The notes beneath the pieces are model-generated. The model had not been told where the DNA came from. It ran no database searches and saw nothing but the letters and a program-made list of their open reading frames with translations. 64,000 bases of DNA, taken from assembly GCF_004664715.2 (NCBI RefSeq), contig NC_051070.1, positions 45,084,456 to 45,148,455 on the forward strand, written 5' to 3'. This DNA comes from Peromyscus leucopus (taxonomy: Eukaryota > Chordata > Mammalia > Rodentia > Cricetidae). Below, piece after piece: positions 54,315 through 64,000 of this stretch (its first letter is position 1; every line of letters starts with the position of its first letter). Both the position numbers and the translations under genes were made by a program.

Positions 54315-55840
54315 CAATGTAATTATTTCTAGCAGTATTGATTGAAGGTCTACAGAGACATAGAGATAAGATTTCCCTGTACTAAGTCAGTATATTAACT
54401 CTGAGTGCTGGAGAAATTACCCTATTTTGATGAAATAACACCACTCTGGATGTTGTTACTGGGAATGGAGAATTTTCATTTTTTTTTTTTTTTTATAAGA
54501 AAGTCAGTATCTTGGACATGATGTTTTACGTCTCGTGAAGGAACAATATTTTTTGTTAGGGACAATTTTTCAAAATTTATTTATTTTTAATTTAGAAAAG
54601 AAACTGCCACTACAAACTTTTGTGAGGCAGGTCAATAATTGGTTTCAACTTCAACATTAAAGGTCTGTGTAGGAAAATAGTGTCATGGGTAAACAATTAT
54701 CAAAAACTACAATAGAAAGAGTGAAGAGTCTGTGCAATGTGACTTTTTTTTAAAGAAATATACACTTTCTTTTTGAATTGAAAGATGCATTTGGGGAAAA
54801 ATGAAATAATAAAACACTATACAACCCAATGTTATAGGGATTGAAGTGTATACCTCCTATCATATATCTTTATCTGCCAATTTTTATTAATAAACCCATT
54901 TATATGGAAACTGGTCATCTTAATGGAAGTGAGTAGAGGTATAAATGAATGGGTCTGTGTTGGAGACAAACTCCGGCCTTAGCCTTGACGGTGCTTTTAG
55001 GAGAGTTATGATTCTGCCTTGTTTTGTGTCACCTTAGCGGGTTAGTGGCAATGTGAGTAATTGCTGTCTGTAATGGTTGTTTCGGTACATCAGAAACATA
55101 ATCAGCCTCGTTCCCCTTTGTGTAGAGTACTTGCTCTCTTAGTATATGGAGTCGCTGCCCTCAGCTCCCTTTCCCCCTTGGGGATTAGTTTCTATTTAGG
55201 TAAAAAGTCAGACACGTACAGGATTGAGAATTATCACGCTGGTGGCTCCGGCATTGAAAAAAATATTTTTAAAAAATGTTTGTCGTAGAACTTGAGATAG
55301 AAAAGGACTTCCTGGAAGGTAGCTTAACCCCTGGGCTTCACTGGTCTCCTCTACAGTGTGACGCGCTAGACTCAGCCCAGCCTCTGCTGTTTGCTTTTAT
55401 AAAGGCCTCCCTGTTTATTCCGTGGGTACCTGCCACCTGGCTTCCACAGAGCAGAGCAGGGGAAGAGCTGTACCATCTGAGATCTGCATGGACCTTCCGA
55501 GGTCTTAGCACAAGAGCTCTCTGCACAGGGCCTGCCAGAGGCATAACTGCTTGGCTTGTGCAAGTTTTCTTCGGGGCAACTTCGAATGAAAGGCCTTAGG
55601 AAGCCAGCAGGACTCAAGGTGGCGCAAGTGAGGAGACAGATGTGGAGCTGTGTGGAACAGAGGCTGTGGCCATGAGCAAGCAGGAGATGCGGAAAGTGGG
55701 AAGAATGAGAGGGAAAGGGGAAGGATGGAGAAGGCAGGCATCAAAGTAGCAAAGGGAAGTGACTGACATTTGAAGCTGATGCAGGAGCTAAAATGTAAAC
55801 TTTCTGTCCTTGCTCTCAAGCTACCCTCAAGGCACCAGAG
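54315..55840. other. 1.5 kb without a recognised gene
   Basis: T-run at 54478-54494. The open frames at 55276-55617 overlap on both strands and show no family match. 55320-55600 is GC-richer and could be an old LTR or unique DNA. Confidence 0.35.
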
Positions 55841-55892
55841 ACGGTGTTGCATGATGGTGTTGCATGACGGTGTTGCATGACGGTGTTGCATG
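55841..55892 (+). repeat. 13-bp minisatellite, four copies
   Basis: Unit 'acggtgttgcatg' at 55841-55853, 55854-55866 (atggtgttgcatg), 55867-55879 and 55880-55892. Three copies are identical and one has a single change, so the array is young. No known family recognised. Confidence 0.95.
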
Positions 55893-56865
55893 CTCCATGC
55901 AATGAACGAGGCCCAGTTCTGCAGACATTCCGACCCTGTGCTTTTGGAGATAGCATTCAGATTTCATACCACCCTTCAGAATCCAAAGCGTGAGTTTTCC
56001 TCAAATGTCATGTGTCAAGCAATGTGTTTTTATGTTTCTTATAAGGGCAAAGGAACTTCTTTGTAAAAACCAAATACTGAAAGCCTGGGCATGGGAACTG
56101 GACTACGCAGAAAGTAATCAGATAGTCATTTAGAGACCCTTTAGCTAAACGCTAGTGTCATTTTGGAGGTCAAAGCAATAGAAAGGGTTCTCCCAGCACC
56201 CCTACTTTGTGTCCCATCTTTCCATGCCAGGCGGTAAATTTGTACTTCCTTGTCCCTATGGATCAGTCAAGAGCAGTTTGGACATGACAGCCTGATTTCT
56301 GTCTTACGATCAGTGTTTCTGACTGCTTCAAATTGATGGAAGTAAGGAAATGATCGCGTTGATTTACTGGTGTGCTAGGTACAGCTTTTTCTCCGGTTCC
56401 CCTCTCTGGCTATGGTTCTGATATTTAAACAATGCCGTGTCAAAGTTTGCATTTGCTTTTATGCACTGTAGTCTTTGAGTCACACTCAGTCTCAAAAACA
56501 TTGCCTCATTGTCTTGCTTAGTTGAGTTCCTCTGAGCAGTGGAAGGAAATTATTTGCATTTATTAACTACATTAGAAACAAATTTCATACTTCAGTGGCA
56601 ATAAATGGTTCATTTATTCCTACTGGGACAAAATATCTTCTCTATTAGGAATGATTCCATTGTTCATGTGCCTCATTACATTTTGGGAGTGTGACATCTA
56701 CTCTCTATTGCTTTTCAAGGTGATCACAAAGCTAGGAAGTACTGGTTCCTGGAAGAGATCATAAAAGCCAAGGATAGAGATTTCTGCTAATAGCCTAAAA
56801 TACAATACTTATTCATAATTTAATCATTTTCAATGACAGGTTTTAGTAATTGGGATTGTAGAGAA
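55893..56865. other. 1 kb unique, repeat-free
   Basis: No SINE, LTR or LINE seen. 56240-56720 is a plausible candidate for conserved non-coding sequence, but that cannot be judged from one sequence. Confidence 0.35.
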
Positions 56866-56867
56866 AG

Positions 56868-56990
56868 GAGAACACGGGGTTTGAAGTGAGAAGACAGAGG
56901 TTCAACTACTCACAGCTCTTCTTCTATTGCCTAGGAATGAGGCTTTGTGCAGTCCCTGAGTGGCTCCATTTCCTTCTGGTGTAGAAAGCT
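56868..56990 (+). repeat. MIR SINE
   Basis: 'ggggtttgaagtgagaagac', 'agaggttcaactactcacag' and 'ccctgagtggctccatttcc' follow the 5' half of MIR. Confidence 0.6.
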
Positions 56991-57970
56991 GCCAGGCAGG
57001 CTGCTTGTGAATCCCAACGGGGAGACAGTAGAGGAGCCCCTGCAAATGGAAAGGCTTCTCTATCTACAGACAAAAGATTAGCTTGGTGACAAGAGGTTTT
57101 CTTTGTTCTTTGTTTCTAATAACAGAGGACGATGGCACTGTGTTCAGAACTAAACACTCAACATGTACAGGAAACAAAATGGCCGGTCTCAGCTCCTTCA
57201 GAACTCCACATTACATCAGCATCTCTTTGTGAAGATTCTGAATAGAGTTTGGGGGACTGTGAAGTTTTGTTCATTACCATTGTCTCTGAAGCATTAGCAG
57301 AGACAAGTCAAACTTAAGAAAATGAAATAATAGCAATTTATTTTGTCTTGAAGACCTAGACAAGTGACAAATGAGAATCATTTTTCTGATTCTCATTCAT
57401 TTATGGAGTTACATTCACATATTTTTACATTTTGAAAGAAATGATTACAGTAATCAGAATTTGACTTTTTATGAGCTATAAATTAGAGAAGTTGTTTAGG
57501 TATCAATATAATTTCATCTAATGAGTAAGTATCTTTAATCCACCAATTAAATAGCATATATCTAATGATCCAGATCTGTGCTCCCCTGTATTTAATCAAT
57601 TTTAATGTTCAGGAATTGATTATGTAGACTACACAGATCTGAGTGAGTTATGTATAAGAAGCTATAGGAAAGGATGGATTTAAAGGATTATGTTTGGAAG
57701 ATAAAAGAAACAGGGTATTTTGTTTTACCTGAGTGCTTTCTTCTCTACGATCCCCTAACATTTTGGGAGCTAGAGGGCTTTAACATGCAAAGAAAGGCTA
57801 GATTGCCAACCCAACAAAAGCTTCCACAGAAGGAACCAGAGTTCCGAGTGAACAAGGCTACCACCTTCTCACTCTTCATGGGGCATAAGGAATTTATCCC
57901 CCATCAAAGGAACTTGACATTTGGATCTCATTTCTTCCAGTAGAACTGTTTCCCACAATACTTCATAATG
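56991..57970. other. 1 kb unique AT-rich DNA with short inverted repeats
   Basis: Perfect hairpin 57370-57397 (11-bp arms, 6-nt loop) and a nested pair of inverted repeats at 57571-57641. No gene recognised. The open frame at 57674-57943 has no family resemblance. Confidence 0.4.
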
Positions 57971-57974
57971 TTTA

Positions 57975-58341
57975 TGTCTTAGTCATTGGTCTACTGCTGT
58001 GAAGAGACACAATGATCATGGCAACTCTCAGAAAGGAAAGCATCTAATTAGGGTTGGCTTACCATTTCAGAGGTTTAGTCCATTGTCATCATGGCAGGAA
58101 GTATGATGGCACACAGTCAGACATGGTGCTGGAGAAGGAGCTGAGAGTTCTACATCTGGATCTACAGGCAACAGAAAGAGGGAGACTGTGGGCTTGGCAC
58201 GTGCTTCTGAAACCTCAAAGCCCACCCCCAGTGACACATTTCCTCCAACAAAGCCATTGCTCCTAATCTCTTCAAATAGTTCCACTCTCGGTCACTAAGC
58301 ACTCAACTATATGAGCCTATGGGAGCCATTCAAACCATCAT
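57975..58341 (-). repeat. MaLR-type LTR, antisense
   Basis: 'tgtcttagtcattggtctac', 'gctggagaaggagctgagag', 'gaaacctcaaagcccacccc' and 'ttcaaatagttccactctc': a near full-length antisense copy of the family at 3630 and 52951. Confidence 0.8.
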
Positions 58342-58385
58342 AATTTATTTGAAACATATAATGTCTATTTTAAAGCTCATTATTG

Positions 58386-58705
58386 GGGTTAGGGGTTGGC
58401 TTAGTGGGTGAGGCACATGCTATGCACACGTGATGACCTGAGTTCAGAACCCCAGAGCTCTTGTGAATGTCTACTGTGTGTGATGGCCCCTACTCATTAT
58501 CTAAGGCCACAGAAGGGAGAAACAGGAGCTCCTGGGAACAAGACGGCTAACTAGACCGTCAGAGTAGGTGAGCACTAGGTTGAGCGAAAGACCCTGCCTA
58601 GATATACAATGTAAAGAGCACTCTCTGTCCCCCACATACATGTGCATACATGTGCACCTTCAAACATATCAGGACACACATACACACCAAAAAATAAAAT
58701 GAATA
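58386..58705 (+). repeat. B4 SINE
   Basis: tRNA-like head 'ggttggcttagtgggtgagg', 'gatgacctgagttcagaacc', the B1-like half 'gtgagcactaggttgagcga' and 'aaagaccctgcctag', and a CA-rich 3' end with 'ccaaaaaataaaatg'. Confidence 0.75.
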
Positions 58706-59660
58706 AAGTCAATGTTCCCATATCTCCATGAGAGAAAAATTAAGGCATGCATTCATGATACATATTTTTTTCTTATACATTTAAATTTTGATTACTTCTG
58801 AATACAGGCATAAACACCTCATTCTTACCATGGTATGTGAATGATGGGGGTGTGTGTGTGAAATCTTTGCACCAAGAGGGAGTGGAGGTGTACCTCCACA
58901 GAATTTGAAACACCTGAGATGCATTTAATATCTTTCCACTACCAAGAAGGCAGCCTCAAACTTATTTTCCATAAAGTGAAATTCTTAGGTGATTTCTAGA
59001 GTTCCTTTCAACTGTCAGTTTTGAGGACTCTAAGCATCCCCACTTCTAGCCTTTGCTTTATTTAGCACCTGCTAGTATGGGTTTGAGTGAATTGCTTGAT
59101 TTTTCTCTGGCTTATCTTTTTATTCCTTTGAAGCAACAATGTGAATAGATGGTTTTCTCTGACAAAAGAAAATGGTCAAATGCTTAGACACAGGCAAAAG
59201 AGACAGCAGGGTGCACCTTTGGCAAATGCCTTGGCCCTGGCCATGGTGGCCATTGCCTGGCAGATCTTCTAAGGATTATTGGATTCTGTAGAGGTTACAT
59301 CTTCACTGGGTGTCTAGCAATCTGTAGAGGCAGAGGGAGGTTGTGAAAATCAAGAGTCTTGAATATGAATTTTGTCTGGTAAGTATATACAGTGTTACTC
59401 ACCTGCCGAAAAGATCACACCAAATAGTATATTTTATTACCTGGCAAGAAAGCCTGCATTTGTTAGCAAATTTCAGCATCTTTTATTGTCTGATCTTCAA
59501 TTCCTCAAATTCACTAGTAACAATGTATTGGTTTCCCCTTTAGAAAAAGAAATAAAGCATCTAACTAGAGTTCAATTTGTATAAGACTTGTGATTTTTTT
59601 TTTTATTATTTTACAAATATTCCTTGAGTAGTAATTTAATGAAAGGTGTGTGTATGAGTG
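58706..59660. other. 1 kb without a recognised feature
   Basis: Unique sequence; short open frames only. Confidence 0.4.
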
Positions 59661-59663
59661 GTG

Positions 59664-59665
<2 letters not shown>

Positions 59666-59706
<41 letters not shown>
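59666..59706. repeat. (GT)n microsatellite
   Basis: About 20 uninterrupted GT units. Confidence 0.97.
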
Positions 59707-59707
<1 letters not shown>

Positions 59708-60417
59708 GAAAGAATGAAAGCACAATGACTTCATCCTTGCTCATTTGTTAACGTTTACCACCACAAATAATGAGTTATCCCCACTGGGCTTCAGCCGTAT
59801 CCACATTAAATCAGTATATTGTGTCTAATTTAGAAAGTTCAGCATAGCCTAGGTGGATTGCTTTACTGCTTCACAGGGTTCAAGAGAGATCACAGAAGCT
59901 AGCATTTAATGTAATTACAGAATAATGATTACCGCATGTAAAAAACATTCTGAGCATCCGAAACATAAAGAAGCTGGAACAAAACCTGTCTTCAAACTAG
60001 ATGGAGGTTATGAAATGGCTAATTGGTTTAATTGTCGTTTCCTCCCACTCAAGGTGTTCGGTCCTTGAACCTTTCTCTTCCTGGATGAGAAGGCTGTTTA
60101 GCGGAGTCCTCTCGGTGGGGGTGGGGTGGGGGACTGTGGAGAGAGAGGCTGCTACAAAATGGCTTGTATTATCTCAACTTGAGAAATCAGAAAGAACTGT
60201 TGCTTCCATCTGGAAATTGTGATGCTGGTATTAGATAATGTCATTCCAATTGGCCGCGATCTTTCATGAATTGCACACAGCTTTAACTTCTGTTTTTGTT
60301 GTAAACTCAAGAAAATGGAGATGGGACAATTACCACTTCTAATTTGGAATCAAAGACATGGTGCTCCTAAACTGAGAATGGCATTCCAGCCTTCACCCAC
60401 ACCCCTGTTTTTAGAGA
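59707..60417. other. No recognisable feature; G-rich patch at 60112-60135
   Basis: Unique sequence. 'cggtgggggtggggtggggg' at about 60114 has three long G-runs, a possible but weak quadruplex motif. Confidence 0.4.
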
Positions 60418-60530
60418 CATAGTTTTACTAAGTAATTTAGGCTGGCATTTAAACTCCCAAAGCTCCTGATTTCACCTCCAGAGTGAGAGAGCTAACATTA
60501 CAGATGTGTATCACCTCTTCTGGCTCTGAC
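60418..60530 (-). repeat. Old B1/proto-B1, antisense
   Basis: 'gagacatagttttactaagt', 'ttaggctggcatttaaactc', 'acattacagatgtgtatcac' and 'ctcttctggc': a strongly diverged antisense 7SL-derived SINE. Confidence 0.55.
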
Positions 60531-62028
60531 TCTGTCTTTATTTGTCCAATCTCCATGCACCTTAAAATGTGTTAATTGTCTGTGTATTCCATCTGATCTT
60601 TCTTTCTACTTGCCTGTATTATCTGGGGGTAGTCATGAATTACAAATTAACCTCCCAAACCACTGTTCACTTTCAGCTAATAGGTTTTTGATTCATAGAC
60701 TGAATATTTAGAGCTCTTACTGAAATGGAAAGCTCACAAGATAATTTTCAGCATGGAAGGGTGCGAGTGAGTAGGTAGCCAAAATATGATTCATTATGTA
60801 TGGATTATGATAGGCTATGTAGCATCTATAGTACAGAACCCCAAATAAATGAATTTGTGAAAATCAAATTTAAGGCTGAGACAATTGTCTTTCCTATTCT
60901 ATTTTGAAGTCTTAGAGTGTGGTGAATGTTGTGTTGGTTTACTTTCTACCCAGATGAAGTAGAAAAGAGTAGGCCTTCCTCTTGTTTGGTGTCTGAGACG
61001 TAGGGTATTTTTTATATTACCAAAAGCATCTGTGATAAACAGTTGTGCCCGGGAGGAGAGAATGAGAGTCTGAGGTGAGTCCAGGACCGTCATGAAACAG
61101 CTCATTCCCTGGAGTTGTGCAGTGCTAACTTGTACAAGCATGTTTTTCAAGTCCGGACGAAGCTAAAGCTTAGTGGTGAGAATCTGACTTCAAGCAGAAT
61201 GGAATCTGGGTCTCCTTGGGATGGCTAGCTCTCAGAGTCTCCCGTACTGAGTACCTCGGCACAGCCCTACATCTTCTAGCCAGCAATGTGCAAGACTGAC
61301 TTGCACTAGCTCCTGCGGAGATGAAAGATGTCGGTAAACATCCCTGGGGCAAAATGCATTCCTACCTTGATGCAGCTAAAAAATAATTTGCTCTGGGCAG
61401 CACCAGGAGCAGTAGATACACGACCAGAAAGTCTGCTTTCCACTCCCCAAACCAGAGAGAAATATCAGAGAAGTGAAAAGAAGCCTTCCCACACACATAC
61501 CCCTCCACCCTCGAACCTAGGAGGACTTGCTGTACCACGCCGTGTTAGTTACAGCATCATCGGTGTGTGCTCTAGCTTAAAACATGCAGGGGTGAAGGAA
61601 ACTGTATCCCTAGCTTTCTTCTTTCAGGAAAGCTCTTGCTTGCACCCCTGCAGGAAAATCATTTGTATTCCCTGCCCGTCCGTCTCTGCTGGCAGCTCCC
61701 TGTCACTCATCCTCCCTCCGAGACAACCACCTACCAGCACATCCACAGAATCACAAGCATCAGCCACATCATTTACCTCCCTGATGAGAAATGTTCTTGT
61801 CATTTGTTGCTGGGTCCTAAAAATAGAAAACAGAAAATGAAGGCAGGAGGAGATGAGAAAGAGAAGGTTTTGACTGTTACAATTAGCTGGGTTCCTGCTA
61901 ATGGAGGTTTTATGGAGTTCGTCTTTTTCTTATCTTTTTGACATCTCTGCAAGATTGACTCCTGCTGCCGCAGAATATAATTATGGAACTAGCCTCAGTG
62001 ATACAGGATATTGATTTGCCTTCTCCGA
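60531..62028. other. 1.5 kb without a recognised gene
   Basis: Contains the longest open frame of the window (61328-61840, 170 codons, plus). It has no domain, signal or repeat that I recognise and no supporting splice or promoter context. Confidence 0.4.
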
Positions 62029-62029
62029 G

Positions 62030-62118
62030 TAGTAAATTCTTACTGGCAAGAATTATCTTCTGTCAATTTCTTTTGTACAATGCCTAGCACATGCCCAGAC
62101 AAATAAAGTAATTTTGGA
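62030..62118 (+). repeat. L2 3' end
   Basis: 'ttactggcaagaattatctt', 'tgtacaatgcctagcacatg' and 'cagacaaataaagtaat' fit the L2 terminal block. Confidence 0.55.
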
Positions 62119-62403
62119 TATATGTTTTGATTTAAATCATTTTGATTTAGTGACTTAAAGGAAGTTATTGAACTTTTCTGCTTTACTGTTTATGACAAAA
62201 AGCATAAGTAATTATGAATTAAATGTTTGAAAGAAACTTCTTTACGTCATAGAGCATTCCACTATATTAATTTATGCAGACTGATTAGTATATAGGCCCT
62301 GGGAGATAGTTGTTGATCCATAAACTAAGATTGCATGTTATTATTTTATAAGTATAAACTTAAAAAGCTAGGATTAGCCCTAAGGATTTATAGTAAGGTC
62401 CAA

Positions 62404-62466
62404 TGCCATATACATATATATATATATGTATATATATGTATATGCATATATATGTATGTATATGAC
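62404..62466. repeat. (TA)n/(TATG)n AT-rich tandem repeat
   Basis: 'tacatatatatatatatg' type units over about 60 bp. Confidence 0.95.
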
Positions 62467-62729
62467 ATACAGACATACTGATGTACAGATGAGGAGATCC
62501 TCATGCGAAACATCCTGAAGGAAATAAAAGCAGTTCAGAGCTTCCACCTCTCCACCTGGCAAGGTGGAAAGAGTTGGTGGGGAACCAAGGACCGTGGTGA
62601 AACCGCTGGTCCCTTGGAGATATGCAATGATGCCCTGTGAAGGAGAACCTCCTATGTCCTGAGTGTTGCTAGGGTTAGATTTGAGAAGCAGACTCCAATA
62701 ACACTGGGCAGCTCCAGTGTAACAGATGT

Positions 62730-62888
62730 CTGATATGTGTCCTTATCTTTATATCCATCTAATTTAATCTTCATAATAGCCCTACAAAATACTTCCTGTT
62801 TTTAGTCGGTAGGCAAGTCTCAGGACTCTACAGTTAAGTGAAGAAGTAATCACAGTTAATCCAGGCTTCTCTATTCTACAGGCCTAAT
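62730..62888 (+). repeat. MIR SINE
   Basis: 'ctaatttaatcttcataata', 'gccctacaaaatacttcctg', 'gttaagtgaagaagtaatca' and 'caggcttctctattctac' follow the MIR core and 3' half. Confidence 0.65.
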
Positions 62889-64000
62889 TTTCCCCTTCAA
62901 TGTAGTGAGTGGGAAAAGGTCTATCTAGACCTCTTCCTCAGAACTCTAAAACAAGCAAAAAATGTCACCAGTCTCACCTCTATGTTTATTTATACTTGCT
63001 GGCACTCCCCAGCTTTGACAACACCCTCTGCAGCCGCTGCTGTCCTTAACATATTAGTGTTGGAGCTGAAGGATGGAAGAAGCAGTATCCATCACGCCTA
63101 ATGGAGAGGAAAAACACCCACTGTGCGAAGATGGAGGACGATGCATTAACAGTGGGGCCTGCGTGAAAGTGTCACAGTAAAATCTGCTGTGTTGACAGTC
63201 AATATATGTGAGTAAAACACTAAAACTAATAAAATAAAAAAATCTCCCACATTGAGAACGAGGAGAGTAAGGAGGGGAGGGACCGAGGGACAGAGGGAGA
63301 GAGAGACACCACTGCCAATTCACCAACCCTCCAGTCTGTCCACATCAGCTTTCCCTGCTGTGACAGAATCTCCTTGGTCACCAATGATTTCCGTGTACTC
63401 AAACACCAAGACCCACACCCCAGCCTGCTCAGAACCATAAGGCCACATAAGGCCATGCCCTGTTTGCTGATCATAATTAGAAAACAGCTTTGAGAAGGAT
63501 CATAGATCACGTGAATAAACTGAATTGTTTTACAAATAGGGAAAAAGGAGTTTTGTGTCCGAGATTGCTCTTTCTCACATGATCAGAGGTTTGTTGAGGA
63601 AGCGACTATGTCTGAACCTTTAAAGATCTCCCTCTCCACATGCTATCAGCGTACTTGTATATGGTGGGCATTCAGAATACTGCTAAGTGATTGGATCACT
63701 AGCAAGCATATATTATCAGAAAAATGTCATCCATAAGAAGGATTTTTCCCCCTTTGTCTTTCAATCTTCAGGCTGTTGCACTACTACACTCTAGGGACCC
63801 TGGTGTTTCACTCAGGAAACATCAAAAGGCAATGGAGAGTGTTTCATGGTCTCCCAAATGTCCTGCTATCTTTGTTAACAGGCACAGTGCGGGTGCTCAT
63901 TTCTTCACATTTATTTGTTTTTGAAATAACACCGTAGCTCTATTGGTGATAAATTGGTAATATTTAATACTTGAGCTTTGGCTTAAGATACTCATATTGA
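62889..64000. other. 1.1 kb without a recognised feature
   Basis: Unique sequence to the window end. 63225-63240 is A-rich, and 63260-63310 is purine-rich. Confidence 0.4.

Noticed and set aside
55276..55617. Overlapping plus and minus frames around 100 codons
   Set aside because: GC-richer local composition removes stops; no recognisable protein and no splice signals.
61328..61840. Longest open frame in the window (170 codons, plus strand)
   Set aside because: No recognisable domain, no start context or splice support, and a second overlapping frame of similar quality. About what chance gives in 64 kb.

Overview
This window looks like nuclear DNA from a rodent, most likely a cricetid (vole, hamster or deer-mouse relatives). 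The evidence is the repeat content: B1, B2, B3/B4 and ID SINEs, rodent-type L1 3' ends, MaLR-type LTRs, and class II LTRs and B1 copies whose sequence I associate with Cricetidae. The family assignment rests on recognition and not on a database search.

I find no protein-coding gene, exon, rRNA or tRNA gene that I can support. The longest open frames are under about 170 codons. They lie in microsatellites, in L1 or LTR debris, or in sequence with no recognisable family. The window is best read as intergenic or deep intronic DNA.

Layout. 1-5 kb: MaLR-type LTRs, one antisense class II-like LTR, nested and solo B1. 5-10.4 kb: mostly unique sequence with one LTR at 6982-7497 and a young ID element at 8109-8196. 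10.4-14.1 kb: a sense L1 3' end, an L2 tail, a MaLR-like remnant, and a class II LTR followed by a tRNA-Lys-like primer-binding site. 14.8-16.4 kb: two copies of an unusual LTR-like repeat carrying B1-derived modules, one of them inside a B4 SINE. 17-22 kb: SINEs, a solo LTR with perfect target duplication, and a long antisense L2. 23.5-27 kb: L1 3'-end debris and a 5'-inverted L1 with target duplication. 30.9-31.7 kb: an LTR nested in an LTR. 36.1-38.6 kb: a complete, gene-free LTR retroelement with two LTRs and two later insertions. 43.4-44.3 kb: a three-level nest (B1 in class II LTR in older LTR). 50.9-52.5 kb: a decayed class I ERV integrase region, an opposite-strand LTR and an L2. 52.9-53.9 kb: an ancient repeat split by a MaLR LTR. 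The last 10 kb is mostly unique AT-rich DNA with a few old repeats.

The unique stretches may contain regulatory sequence. The best candidate is 46080-46260, which has a perfect short hairpin and several transcription-factor-like motifs. No novel gene system is evident. The most interesting material is the nested insertion history and the B1-bearing LTR-like family.
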